From NCBI GenBank assembly GCA_015228935.1, contig JADGCO010000030.1, forward strand, positions 1 through 44,227: a stretch of 44,227 bases of DNA, given 5' to 3'. A model generated the notes under the pieces. That model ran no database searches, had not been told where the DNA came from, and was given only the letters and a program-made list of their open reading frames with translations. The stretch comes from Magnetococcales bacterium. GTDB lineage: Bacteria; Pseudomonadota; Magnetococcia; Magnetococcales; DC0425bin3. Position numbers and translations under genes: made by a program. Position 1 is the first letter of the stretch, and the number at the start of each line of letters is the position of its first letter. Positions 23,979 to 30,843 of this stretch are shown here, one piece after another.

Positions 23979-25001
23979 ATGTTTTGCGCGAAATGTGGTA
24001 TTGCCTTGCCAAGAAATCCCAGATTCTGCCCGGAATGCGGTGAACAGAATGCCGCTTTCACGCAATCCGAATCGCCCGTTTCACTCACCAAACCGGCCAT
24101 GCCCGAGGACAATCGTGCCCGGTCCGCTTCCGAACCGGTCAGTTATGCCGGTTTCTGGATCCGGCTTGCGGCCACGTTTTATGATTCCCTGATCATGTTC
24201 ATTCCAGCCTTGATTGCCGGATTTGCTTTGGCCCTGGCCAGCCCTGCCTTACTTGTAAAATCTCCCGGAACCGAGGCAGCCTTGAATCTCTTCAGTATCA
24301 TCCTGGGCTGGCTCTACGCAGCCCTCATGGAAAGCTCTGCCAAACAGGCAACCCTCGGTAAAATGCTCCTGAAAATCAAGGTAACGGATTTGTCGGGAAA
24401 CCCGATCTCGTTCGGCAAGGCCTCTGGACGGTATTTCGGCAAGATTGTTTCGTATATCCTCCTCGGAATCGGCTTTTTCATGGCTGGATGGACCGAGAAA
24501 AAGCAGGGCCTCCACGACAAGATGGCCGGGTGTCTGGTGGTCAATAGAGAGACCAAAGGACGCACGGTCTGGGTGGTCGTTGCTTTTTTTTTCATGATCC
24601 TGATTCCTGTCGGGGGTATTGTGGCCGCCGTTTCCATTCCAGCCTTGATGACCTATGAACCCCGCTCACAAGTGTCTGCCGTCGTGTTACAGCTTAACGC
24701 CACCAAAGCCCCTCTTGCCGCATGGTACGCAAGTCATGGACACTGGCCAAGAGAGGGCGTTGATATTCAAGCCACTGACCCGGGAAAATATCTGGAAAGC
24801 CTCGACCTGAGCCAATCCGGTCCCGATGCCACTACCCCCGACCTTGTGGTCACGGCAACCTTCAAGTCAGAAGGGGTTGCCGATGCTCTCAAAGGCAAGA
24901 CCCTGCATCTATCCACTACCGATGGCGGCACGACCTGGAAGTGCAGTCGAGACCCGCAAGACGGTGTGGATGTCAGTTATCTACCTGTGGATTGTCGTTG
25001 A
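23979..25001 (+). CDS. Zinc-ribbon / RDD membrane protein fused to a pilin-like domain
   Basis: A 340-residue protein with three parts. Residues 1-22 are a zinc ribbon (C3, C6, C17, C20: MFCAKCG...FCPECGEQ). Residues about 55-190 are an RDD domain with two or three helices, including LGKMLLKIKVTD and KKQGLHDKMAGCLVV. Residues about 196-340 start with a hydrophobic helix reading VGGIVAAVSIPALMTYEPRS, which closely follows the mature N-terminal helix of type IV pilins ('GILAAIAIPAYQDYTARS'), and end in a pilin-like globular part with a Cys pair (WKC...VDCR). No prepilin peptidase site is present, so the pilin domain would stay tethered in the inner membrane facing the periplasm. RDD proteins are poorly understood, some proposed as transporters. 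Confidence 0.85.
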   Translation: MFCAKCGIALPRNPRFCPECGEQNAAFTQSESPVSLTKPAMPEDNRARSASEPVSYAGFWIRLAATFYDSLIMFIPALIAGFALALASPALLVKSPGTEAALNLFSIILGWLYAALMESSAKQATLGKMLLKIKVTDLSGNPISFGKASGRYFGKIVSYILLGIGFFMAGWTEKKQGLHDKMAGCLVVNRETKGRTVWVVVAFFFMILIPVGGIVAAVSIPALMTYEPRSQVSAVVLQLNATKAPLAAWYASHGHWPREGVDIQATDPGKYLESLDLSQSGPDATTPDLVVTATFKSEGVADALKGKTLHLSTTDGGTTWKCSRDPQDGVDVSYLPVDCR

Positions 25002-25020
25002 CAAGAAGTGAATACTCAAC

Positions 25021-26070
25021 ATGACCGACCATGATGGCATCTATCATGAACTCTATTCAAATCCACACATGATGGCTGATCTGCTGCGGCAGTTTGTAAC
25101 AGAACCGTGGATTCAGAATCTTGATTTGGCCAAAATGGAACCGGTCAAAACCAAATTTCACGTTCCTGGACTACCCAAACGAACCAGCGATGTGATCTGG
25201 CGGATTCCTGCCCGGTCGGAATCCGATGTCTACTTGCTCGTCTTGTTGGAGTTCCAGTCCAAATCAGACCAATGGATGGTCTTGAGGGTGGTCGTCTATA
25301 TGTGCTTGTTGTGGCTGCAATTGCTGCACGAAAAACGCATTCCGGCCCAGGGACCACTTCCGCCGCTTTTCCCGGTAGTCCTCTACAACGGCGATACTCC
25401 CTGGCTGACACCCGTAAGTTTGCGGGATTTGATTGGCTTGCCAAATGATTCGCCACTTTGGAAATATCAACCGGATGCCAAGTTTTTCCTGATAGACGAA
25501 AACCGTTTTCCAATCGAGGATTTGCAACAGCGCGATTCATTGTCGGCATTGGTGTTCCTGGTTGAACAGTGCCGTTCCCCGGATGACTTGCCAACATTGA
25601 CCGAAACCATCATAAAATGGCTCGAATTCCATCCGGAATTTGCCGAGTTGCGCCAATCCCTGGCCACCATGATCCTGAACGCCATGAATGTTCTGAGTGG
25701 CGACACTTCGTTGTCAACTGATCACCCAATTGATTTACTGAAGGTGCCGACCATGTTACAAACCAGAATGGAAGCCTGGAGAGATGCAAAATTAAAAGAG
25801 TACACTCAATTCGGCTGGATGGATGGTGTTCAGATCGGCGAGCTTAGAGGTCTCCATGAAGGTGAAAAAAAAGGCCGCCAAAAAGAAAGAGCCAGTGCCC
25901 TATTGCGCATCCTCAATCGTCGTTTTCCCAACCTGCCTGCCTGGGTCGAGCCAAAAATCCTCGCCGCCGACCTCCAGACCCTGGATGTTTGGATGGACCG
26001 GGCGTTGGACACCGACTCGTTGCAATGTGTTTTTGATGACACAATGGCCAATGAAATATTGTTATTATAA
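25021..26070 (+). CDS. Rpn-family PD-(D/E)XK recombination-promoting nuclease
   Basis: A 349-residue member of the Rpn (YhgA-like) family. The nuclease core is in the first 110 residues: D57 in RTSDVIWRI and E77-x-Q79 in LLVLLEFQSKSDQWM, then LRVVVYMCLLWLQLL. The E-x-Q form is usual for Rpn. E. coli RpnA is a DNA endonuclease that raises RecA-independent recombination, and some Rpn proteins defend against phage. Residues about 245-349 form a separate helical C-terminal part. Within the gene, GAAGGTG followed after 6 nt by an in-frame ATG (25753) could produce that part alone (see the next entry). The 3' portion is repeated at 28271-28608. Confidence 0.88.
   Translation: MTDHDGIYHELYSNPHMMADLLRQFVTEPWIQNLDLAKMEPVKTKFHVPGLPKRTSDVIWRIPARSESDVYLLVLLEFQSKSDQWMVLRVVVYMCLLWLQLLHEKRIPAQGPLPPLFPVVLYNGDTPWLTPVSLRDLIGLPNDSPLWKYQPDAKFFLIDENRFPIEDLQQRDSLSALVFLVEQCRSPDDLPTLTETIIKWLEFHPEFAELRQSLATMILNAMNVLSGDTSLSTDHPIDLLKVPTMLQTRMEAWRDAKLKEYTQFGWMDGVQIGELRGLHEGEKKGRQKERASALLRILNRRFPNLPAWVEPKILAADLQTLDVWMDRALDTDSLQCVFDDTMANEILLL
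25753..26070 (+). CDS. Possible intragenic small protein (RpnS-like) inside the Rpn gene
   Basis: An in-frame internal start giving 105 residues (MLQTRMEAWRDAKLKEY to DDTMANEILLL). The start is preceded by GAAGGTG at 6 nt, stronger than anything before the full-length start at 25021. In E. coli, rpn genes encode such a C-terminal small protein from an internal site, and it blocks the full-length toxic nuclease. The same ribosome binding site, ATG and protein are kept in the stand-alone copy at 28309-28608. Translation from this site is inferred, not shown. Confidence 0.6.
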   Translation: MLQTRMEAWRDAKLKEYTQFGWMDGVQIGELRGLHEGEKKGRQKERASALLRILNRRFPNLPAWVEPKILAADLQTLDVWMDRALDTDSLQCVFDDTMANEILLL

Positions 26071-26249
26071 TATACCGAATATTTAATTTGCATTGTATTG
26101 TGCTTAAAAAATTACACAAATGGGGGTAATACTCAAAGAATAAAGAACTTTTCCATCTATATATATCGCAGATGATTCGTAAGTATTTAAAATTTTATAA
26201 ATCTAATTCATGTTATGTTAATTTTAACTTTTAATACTTTGTAAAATAT

Positions 26250-27233
26250 ATGGAAACTATACGTTTTAAAATAAAGTCAGCTCTTAATGTGTTAATAGAA
26301 GAAAAAAATGGTATTAAATTTCAACGTATTGCCATACATTGTCTTCGTTCAAAATGGCCATCATTGATAGCGGCTGCTGAATATAGCGATGCTGGGGAAG
26401 ATGCATTAACGGTTACCAGCGAAGGAACAGACAAAACGATACGATCTTTATCTTGCTCTTTAACAGCAAAAAAATATAAACTAATCAATGATGCTAAACG
26501 AATCAGAAGTCATCGGTCTAATGTCCAAGAATATATCTTTGCTACACCAAAAATTGTCAATCGTCTAACGCAGATCAAATGGGAATCGGAGATTTTTGAA
26601 AAGTTTGGCTGGAAACTTATAGTAATAGAGCAAACAGAAATATTAAACATTTTGGAACGGCCAGAGTCTCAATTTATATGCAAACAATTTCTTGGATTAA
26701 ATTTTCAATTATCCGAATTAATAAATGATATTTGCGACAGAACAAAAAGATGGGTGGAATATAATTATTTAGCCCGGGGAGGAACACTAATCAAGTATGA
26801 TGATTTTTTGAAAATTAATAAATATCGTTCAAATTTAATAGTTGAACTCGGAAACAACGAAAATGCTTTTTTACTACGTTGCGCAATTCAGAATGGGATG
26901 GGTGGAGAATGGGGAAAATGGGTGCCTTACAACACAAACAACGAGAAAATCATCCTTCCGCTCATAGCATCTTTAGATTATTCATCTGGATGGAAACCTG
27001 CTTGGCGTTCTGCTTTCGTTCTTGAAAGATTATATAATATAAATATTTACCGAATAATTGAAAAAAATGCTATTAAATTATCAGACGATATAGCAACTAA
27101 ATTTTTCATAGAAACAATATTTGACAACAACGTTGTGAAATTATTATTTTTAGAAACAGAAAACGGACAACACAAAAAAGATGCCATTTTGGTTAAACAA
27201 GAAATTGATTGTTTTTTTAATAATGAACAATAA
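26250..27233 (+). CDS. AT-rich orphan gene, restriction-nuclease-like N-terminal domain
   Basis: A 327-residue protein in DNA clearly richer in A+T than all its neighbours, with many AAA/AAT/ATA codons, so probably acquired horizontally. Residues about 15-150 recall the PD-(D/E)XK-like domain placed at the N-terminus of many defence proteins: a helix around FQRIAIHCLRSKWP, then YSDAGEDALTV with the acidic pair E50-D51, a strand SLSCSLTAKKYKLINDAKRI, and YIFATPKIVNRL with KFGWKLIVIEQTEIL. The usual catalytic Q/E-x-K is not clear; the strand reads S-C-S. The remainder (about 170-327) is unrecognised. No ATPase part follows, so it is either a complete small effector or the head of a truncated larger protein. 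Start has only a weak ribosome binding site. Confidence 0.7.
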   Translation: METIRFKIKSALNVLIEEKNGIKFQRIAIHCLRSKWPSLIAAAEYSDAGEDALTVTSEGTDKTIRSLSCSLTAKKYKLINDAKRIRSHRSNVQEYIFATPKIVNRLTQIKWESEIFEKFGWKLIVIEQTEILNILERPESQFICKQFLGLNFQLSELINDICDRTKRWVEYNYLARGGTLIKYDDFLKINKYRSNLIVELGNNENAFLLRCAIQNGMGGEWGKWVPYNTNNEKIILPLIASLDYSSGWKPAWRSAFVLERLYNINIYRIIEKNAIKLSDDIATKFFIETIFDNNVVKLLFLETENGQHKKDAILVKQEIDCFFNNEQ

Positions 27234-27367
27234 ACAAAAAGCATATTTGTGTAAAAATAGTCTATTCCACAAATAGATAATAAAAAAAACTCTGGAGAAT
27301 AAGTTCTTCAAGCAAGTTACCTGCAACCTGAAGCTCTTTCGAGGCAAAAAAGGAGCCGTGTTCATTC

Positions 27368-28237
27368 ATGGAAAACACCTCATTACAACAAAATCATCTG
27401 GATGTCCCCAGAAATGTGTTGATCACCGGTTGTGCCTCGGGTATCGGGCGGGCGGTGGCGTTGGGATTGAAGCAGAGAGGACATCGGGTTTTTGCCACGG
27501 TACGTAACCCGAAAGACGTGGAGGCCCTTGAAGCGGAACGCATCGAAACCCACCACCTGGACCTGCGCGATGCGGAATCCATGGATGCCACCCTGGATTG
27601 GGTGCTGACCCGGACCGGCGGAACCCTGGATGCCCTCTTCAACAATGGTGCCTATGCCCAGATCGGGGCTGTGGAAGACCTGCCGGTTGCGGCCTTGCGG
27701 GAACAGTTTGAGACCAACCTCTTCGGTACCCACGAACTGACCCGTCGGGTCATCCCCATCATGCGGCGACAGGGATTCGGGCGCATCATCCAGAACAGTT
27801 CGGTGCTGGGGTTTGTCGCCATGCCCTACCGGGGGGCCTATGTGGCGAGCAAATTTGCCCTGGAGGGATTGACCCATGCCTTGCGTCTGGAATTGCAGGG
27901 AAGCGGCATTCATGTCGCCCTGATCCAACCGGGTCCCATTCTCAGCCGGTTTCGTTTGAATTCTTTGCCATATTTTGAGCGTTATATCGACTTGGCGGCA
28001 TCCCCCCACCGGGAGGTTTACCAGGGGGTGGCTGAGCGCTTGCGCACCGATGGGGCGGTCACGCGCTTTACCAAACCCCCGGAAGCCATCATCAAACATG
28101 TGGCCCATGCCCTGGAAAGTCCCAACCCCAAGGCCTGTTATCCGGTCACCTTTCCCACCCACCTTTTCGGCTGGTTGCTCCGGATCCTCTCCCGTCGCGC
28201 TATGGATCGAATATTGCGCATGGCGAATAAAGCCTGA
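27368..28237 (+). CDS. Short-chain dehydrogenase/reductase
   Basis: A 289-residue classical SDR. The NAD(P) glycine motif is ITGCASGIGRAVA; the family NNAG is NNGAY here; the catalytic set is S (IIQNSSVLG), Y and K in YVASK. IQPGPI marks the usual PG motif. The basic and long C-terminal tail (HLFGWLLRILSRRAMDRIL) suggests membrane association. Substrate unknown; similar enzymes act on steroids, retinoids or fatty aldehydes. Its last 81 bp of coding sequence and the next 22 bp are repeated 473 bp downstream, beyond an Rpn fragment. Confidence 0.9.
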   Translation: MENTSLQQNHLDVPRNVLITGCASGIGRAVALGLKQRGHRVFATVRNPKDVEALEAERIETHHLDLRDAESMDATLDWVLTRTGGTLDALFNNGAYAQIGAVEDLPVAALREQFETNLFGTHELTRRVIPIMRRQGFGRIIQNSSVLGFVAMPYRGAYVASKFALEGLTHALRLELQGSGIHVALIQPGPILSRFRLNSLPYFERYIDLAASPHREVYQGVAERLRTDGAVTRFTKPPEAIIKHVAHALESPNPKACYPVTFPTHLFGWLLRILSRRAMDRILRMANKA

Positions 28238-28732
28238 TTATGGATCCCGTGACATGCCGGCATGAATTGGCAATTGACCACCCAATTGATTTACTGAAGG
28301 TGCCGACCATGTTACAAACCAGAATGGAAGCCTGGAGGGATGCCAAATTAAAAGAATACTCTCAATTCGGCTGGATGGATGGTGTCCAGCTCGGCGAACT
28401 CAGAGGCATCCATAAAGGCCGCCAGGAAGAAAGATCCAGTGTCTTGCTGCGCATCCTCAACCGTCGCTTTCCCAACCTGCCTGCCTGGGTCGAGCCAAAA
28501 ATCCTTGCTGCCGACCTCCAAACCCTGGATGTCTGGATGGATCGAGCGTTGGATACCGACTCGTTGCAACATGTATTTGATGACAAGGCATCCAACGAAG
28601 CACTGTGATTTCGGCAGGCTTACCGTCACACCCACCTTTTCGGCTGGTTGCTCCGAATCCTCTCCCGTCGCGCTTTGGATCGAATATTGCAGATGGCGAA
28701 TAAAGCCTGATTATTGATCCCGTGACATGCCG
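28157..28732. repeat. 103-bp direct repeats (SDR 3' end) flanking an Rpn C-terminal fragment
   Basis: 28157-28259 and 28630-28732 align without gaps, 473 bp apart, with about six mismatches. Both contain the SDR C-terminus (HLFGWLLRILSRRA) and GATCCCGTGACATGCCG. Between them lies only the Rpn C-terminal copy (28271-28608). The layout is that of a segment inserted with, or followed by, duplication of the target. Confidence 0.9.
28309..28608 (+). CDS. Stand-alone copy of the Rpn C-terminal part (RpnS-like small protein)
   Basis: A 99-residue frame from the ATG at 28309, preceded by the same GAAGGTG-CCGACC ribosome binding site as the internal start in the Rpn gene; a longer reading from 28240 adds 23 unrelated residues. 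The protein closely follows the Rpn C-terminus (MLQTRMEAWRDAKLKEY..., ending DDKASNEAL). DNA differences from the full-length gene are mostly at third codon positions (GCA/GCC, GAG/GAA, GTT/GTC, GAC/GAT), so the copy has been kept as protein or came from a diverged functional gene. A 12-nt deletion removes four residues in the basic linker. It could be an antitoxin for the Rpn nuclease 2.2 kb away, or a decaying fragment; I favour the former weakly. Confidence 0.6.
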   Translation: MLQTRMEAWRDAKLKEYSQFGWMDGVQLGELRGIHKGRQEERSSVLLRILNRRFPNLPAWVEPKILAADLQTLDVWMDRALDTDSLQHVFDDKASNEAL

Positions 28733-28796
28733 CCTGGCCAGACTGGAAAACCTGGTCGAAAGCCGCAGGTCACATCCGCGACGGAGCCTATCGGCC

Positions 28797-29201
28797 ATGA
28801 TTCAAGAGGACCTGCTCGACAGCGACCACGACGACCTGCTCGATAACGATATGGAGCGTTTGCGGCTTCTGCTGCGCAAGTTTGCCCGGGAACGGGAGTG
28901 GGACCAGTTTCATACCCCAAAAAATCTGGCCATCTCCCTGGGCATTGAAAGTGCCGAAGTGATGGAACTGTTTCAGTGGTTGACCCCCGAGGAGAGTCAA
29001 ACCCTTTCCGCCACCAAACAAGACGCCCTGGCCGACGAGATTGGCGATGTCATGATCTACCTCGTCATGCTTGCCGACAAGTTTCAAATGGACCCCCTGG
29101 CCGCAGCCCTGGCCAAGGTGGAAAAAAACAATGCCAAGTACCCGGCTGCCAAGGTGCGGGGTCAGGCCCGCAAATACAGCGAATACAGCAGCAGCAAGTG
29201 A
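28797..29201 (+). CDS. MazG-like nucleotide pyrophosphohydrolase
   Basis: A 134-residue all-alpha NTP pyrophosphatase of the MazG/RS21-C6 (dCTPase-like) superfamily. The metal-binding ExxE...ExxD set is E54/E57 (SAEVMELFQW) and E81/D84 (LADEIGDVMIYLVMLAD). These enzymes hydrolyse non-canonical nucleoside triphosphates to monophosphate and pyrophosphate, cleaning the nucleotide pool. I chose the ATG at 28797 (GGAG about 10 nt upstream); ATG 28851 at residue 19 is also possible and would still give a full domain. Convergent with purC. Confidence 0.88.
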   Translation: MIQEDLLDSDHDDLLDNDMERLRLLLRKFAREREWDQFHTPKNLAISLGIESAEVMELFQWLTPEESQTLSATKQDALADEIGDVMIYLVMLADKFQMDPLAAALAKVEKNNAKYPAAKVRGQARKYSEYSSSK

Positions 29202-29203
29202 TG

Positions 29204-29294
29204 CAGGCCAGACCCATGCGCCGGGCAATTTCTTGACAAAACCCCACCTGAAATGAATTCAGGCCACCAGACCCATGCGCCGGGCAATCTCCTG
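29204..29294. repeat. Duplicated 3' end of purC
   Basis: GACCCATGCGCCGGGCAAT occurs at 29210-29228, between the MazG-like gene and purC, and again inside the end of purC at 29270-29288. Flanking bases (CAGGCCA before; TCTTGA against TCCTGA after) also match. The outer copy is non-coding. CCTGAA/TTCAGG (29247-29263) forms a small hairpin at the purC stop. Confidence 0.8.
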
Positions 29295-29978
29295 ATAGGC
29301 TTCCTCGACACCGCCAAGATCCCGACGAAAACGGTCCTTGTCCAGCTTTTTGCCGGTCGCCATGTCCCAGAGACGACAGGTGTCCGGGGAAATTTCATCT
29401 GCCAGGACCAGGGAATGATGACCCGAGGTTGGGCGGCCAAATTCCAGTTTGTAATCGACAAGATGGATATTGATGGAAGCAAAGTAGGCCAGCAGGGCAT
29501 CGTTGATGCGATGGCTCATCTCCACGATGCTTTCGACCTCTTCGTCCGCAGCCCAACCGAACACATCGATGTGATCCAGGGTGATCAGGGGATCGCCCAG
29601 GGCATCTGATTTCAGATAGAATTCCACCACGGGCCGGGGCAGAATTTCCCCCTCCTCCCGACCCAGGCGCTTGGCCATGGAACCGGCAGCCCGATTGCGC
29701 ACGACCACTTCCACGGGAACAATCTCCACCTTCTGGACCAACTGTTCCCGGGGACCGAGCTGTTTGACCAGGTGGGTCGGGATACCCACTGCCGACAGAA
29801 TGGTCAACAACCGGGTTGACACCATATTGTTGACCACGCCTTTGTCAACGATGGTACCCCGTTTTTCGCCATTGAAGGCGGTGGCATCATCCTTGAAATA
29901 CTGGATCACCAGATTGGGATCATCCGTGGCAAAGAGTACCTTGGCTTTGCCTTCGTAAAGTTTCTGCCATTTTTCCAT
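29259..29978 (-). CDS. purC: PurC, SAICAR synthetase
   Basis: A 239-residue enzyme that joins aspartate to CAIR in purine synthesis, using ATP. The N-terminus [16 protein letters not shown], then [27 protein letters not shown] and DYKLEFGR are diagnostic, as is [14 protein letters not shown]. The ATG at 29978 gives the standard start [13 protein letters not shown]; the reading frame continues upstream but has no family similarity. Follows ymdB by 19 nt on the minus strand, so it is likely transcribed with the dcw-type genes. Its 3' end is duplicated just outside the gene. Confidence 0.96.
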   Translation of the reverse strand: MEKWQKLYEGKAKVLFATDDPNLVIQYFKDDATAFNGEKRGTIVDKGVVNNMVSTRLLTILSAVGIPTHLVKQLGPREQLVQKVEIVPVEVVVRNRAAGSMAKRLGREEGEILPRPVVEFYLKSDALGDPLITLDHIDVFGWAADEEVESIVEMSHRINDALLAYFASINIHLVDYKLEFGRPTSGHHSLVLADEISPDTCRLWDMATGKKLDKDRFRRDLGGVEEAYQEIARRMGLVA

Positions 29979-29997
29979 GGGTCTTATTCTCCACCAT

Positions 29998-30843
29998 CTA
30001 GGTTCCGGAATCGAATCCGGTTTCCGCGAGGCCGGGTCCCCGCCGTACCGGACGCATGGCACGACACCGTCCATCCGCAACATTCACCCGTACCAGGCAG
30101 CCGCACAGGGTACCCGTTCCCTCTGCCGGCTGCAACTTGCTGGGCAAATGGGTTATGAATTTTGGCATGACCGTGTTCACACGCATGCCGATGATTGAAT
30201 CATAGCATCCGGTCATGCCAAGATCACTGATGAAACCGGTGCCACGCGGCATGATGCGCTGATCGGCGGTGGGAATATGGGTATGGGTCCCCAATACCGC
30301 CGAAACCCGACCATCGAGATGCCAAGCCATGGCAACCTTTTCGGAGGTGGCTTCGGCATGGAAATCAACGAGGAGAACATCCACATCCCGTCCCAACCGC
30401 ACCGAGGCCAGGAGTTTGTCCGCCCCCTGAAACGGACAATCCACTGCATCCATGTAGACCCGTCCCAGGAGATTGAGGATACCCACCCGCACCCCATGCG
30501 CCGTGTCGATCTGCACATAGCCCTGCCCGGGTACCCCGGGGGGATAGTTGGCCGGTCGCACGAGCCGCTTGTGAGTGGCCAGATAATCATGAATTTCCGC
30601 ATACCGCCAGATATGGTTTCCCGAGGTGATGACATCCACCCCGGATTTGAACAATTCATCGGCGATGGCGGGGGTGATGCCGATTCCGGCGGCGGCATTT
30701 TCCCCATTGGCCACCACCAGATCCGCCCCCAGCGTTTGCCGCACATGTCCCAGATGCTGCCGCAAGACAAGCCGACCCGGCTTGCCGACCACATCACCGA
30801 TCACCAGAATGGAAAGTTCCTGACTGGATTGGGTAGTCGTCAT
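29998..30843 (-). CDS. YmdB-type (TIGR00282) metallophosphoesterase
   Basis: A 281-residue calcineurin-like phosphoesterase of the YmdB family. Metal-binding motifs in order are [43 protein letters not shown] and [13 protein letters not shown]. The Bacillus homologue hydrolyses 2',3'-cyclic nucleotides, including 2',3'-cAMP, and affects mRNA and biofilm programmes. The start ATG overlaps the murE stop by 4 nt, so it is translationally coupled to murE. The C-terminal 25 residues are rich in Arg and Gly and lie outside the usual domain. Confidence 0.93.
   Translation of the reverse strand: MTTTQSSQELSILVIGDVVGKPGRLVLRQHLGHVRQTLGADLVVANGENAAAGIGITPAIADELFKSGVDVITSGNHIWRYAEIHDYLATHKRLVRPANYPPGVPGQGYVQIDTAHGVRVGILNLLGRVYMDAVDCPFQGADKLLASVRLGRDVDVLLVDFHAEATSEKVAMAWHLDGRVSAVLGTHTHIPTADQRIMPRGTGFISDLGMTGCYDSIIGMRVNTVMPKFITHLPSKLQPAEGTGTLCGCLVRVNVADGRCRAMRPVRRGPGLAETGFDSGT

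Noticed and set aside
23772-24065. Minus-strand frame of 97 codons with a hydrophobic segment
   Set aside because: It overlaps the start of the zinc-ribbon/RDD gene and a hairpin, has no good ribosome binding site and no recognisable domain.
30000-30030. tRNA T-arm-like GGTTCCGGAATCGAATCCGG
   Set aside because: No acceptor stem or anticodon arm fits around it; it lies within the ymdB coding end. No tRNA was found in the window.
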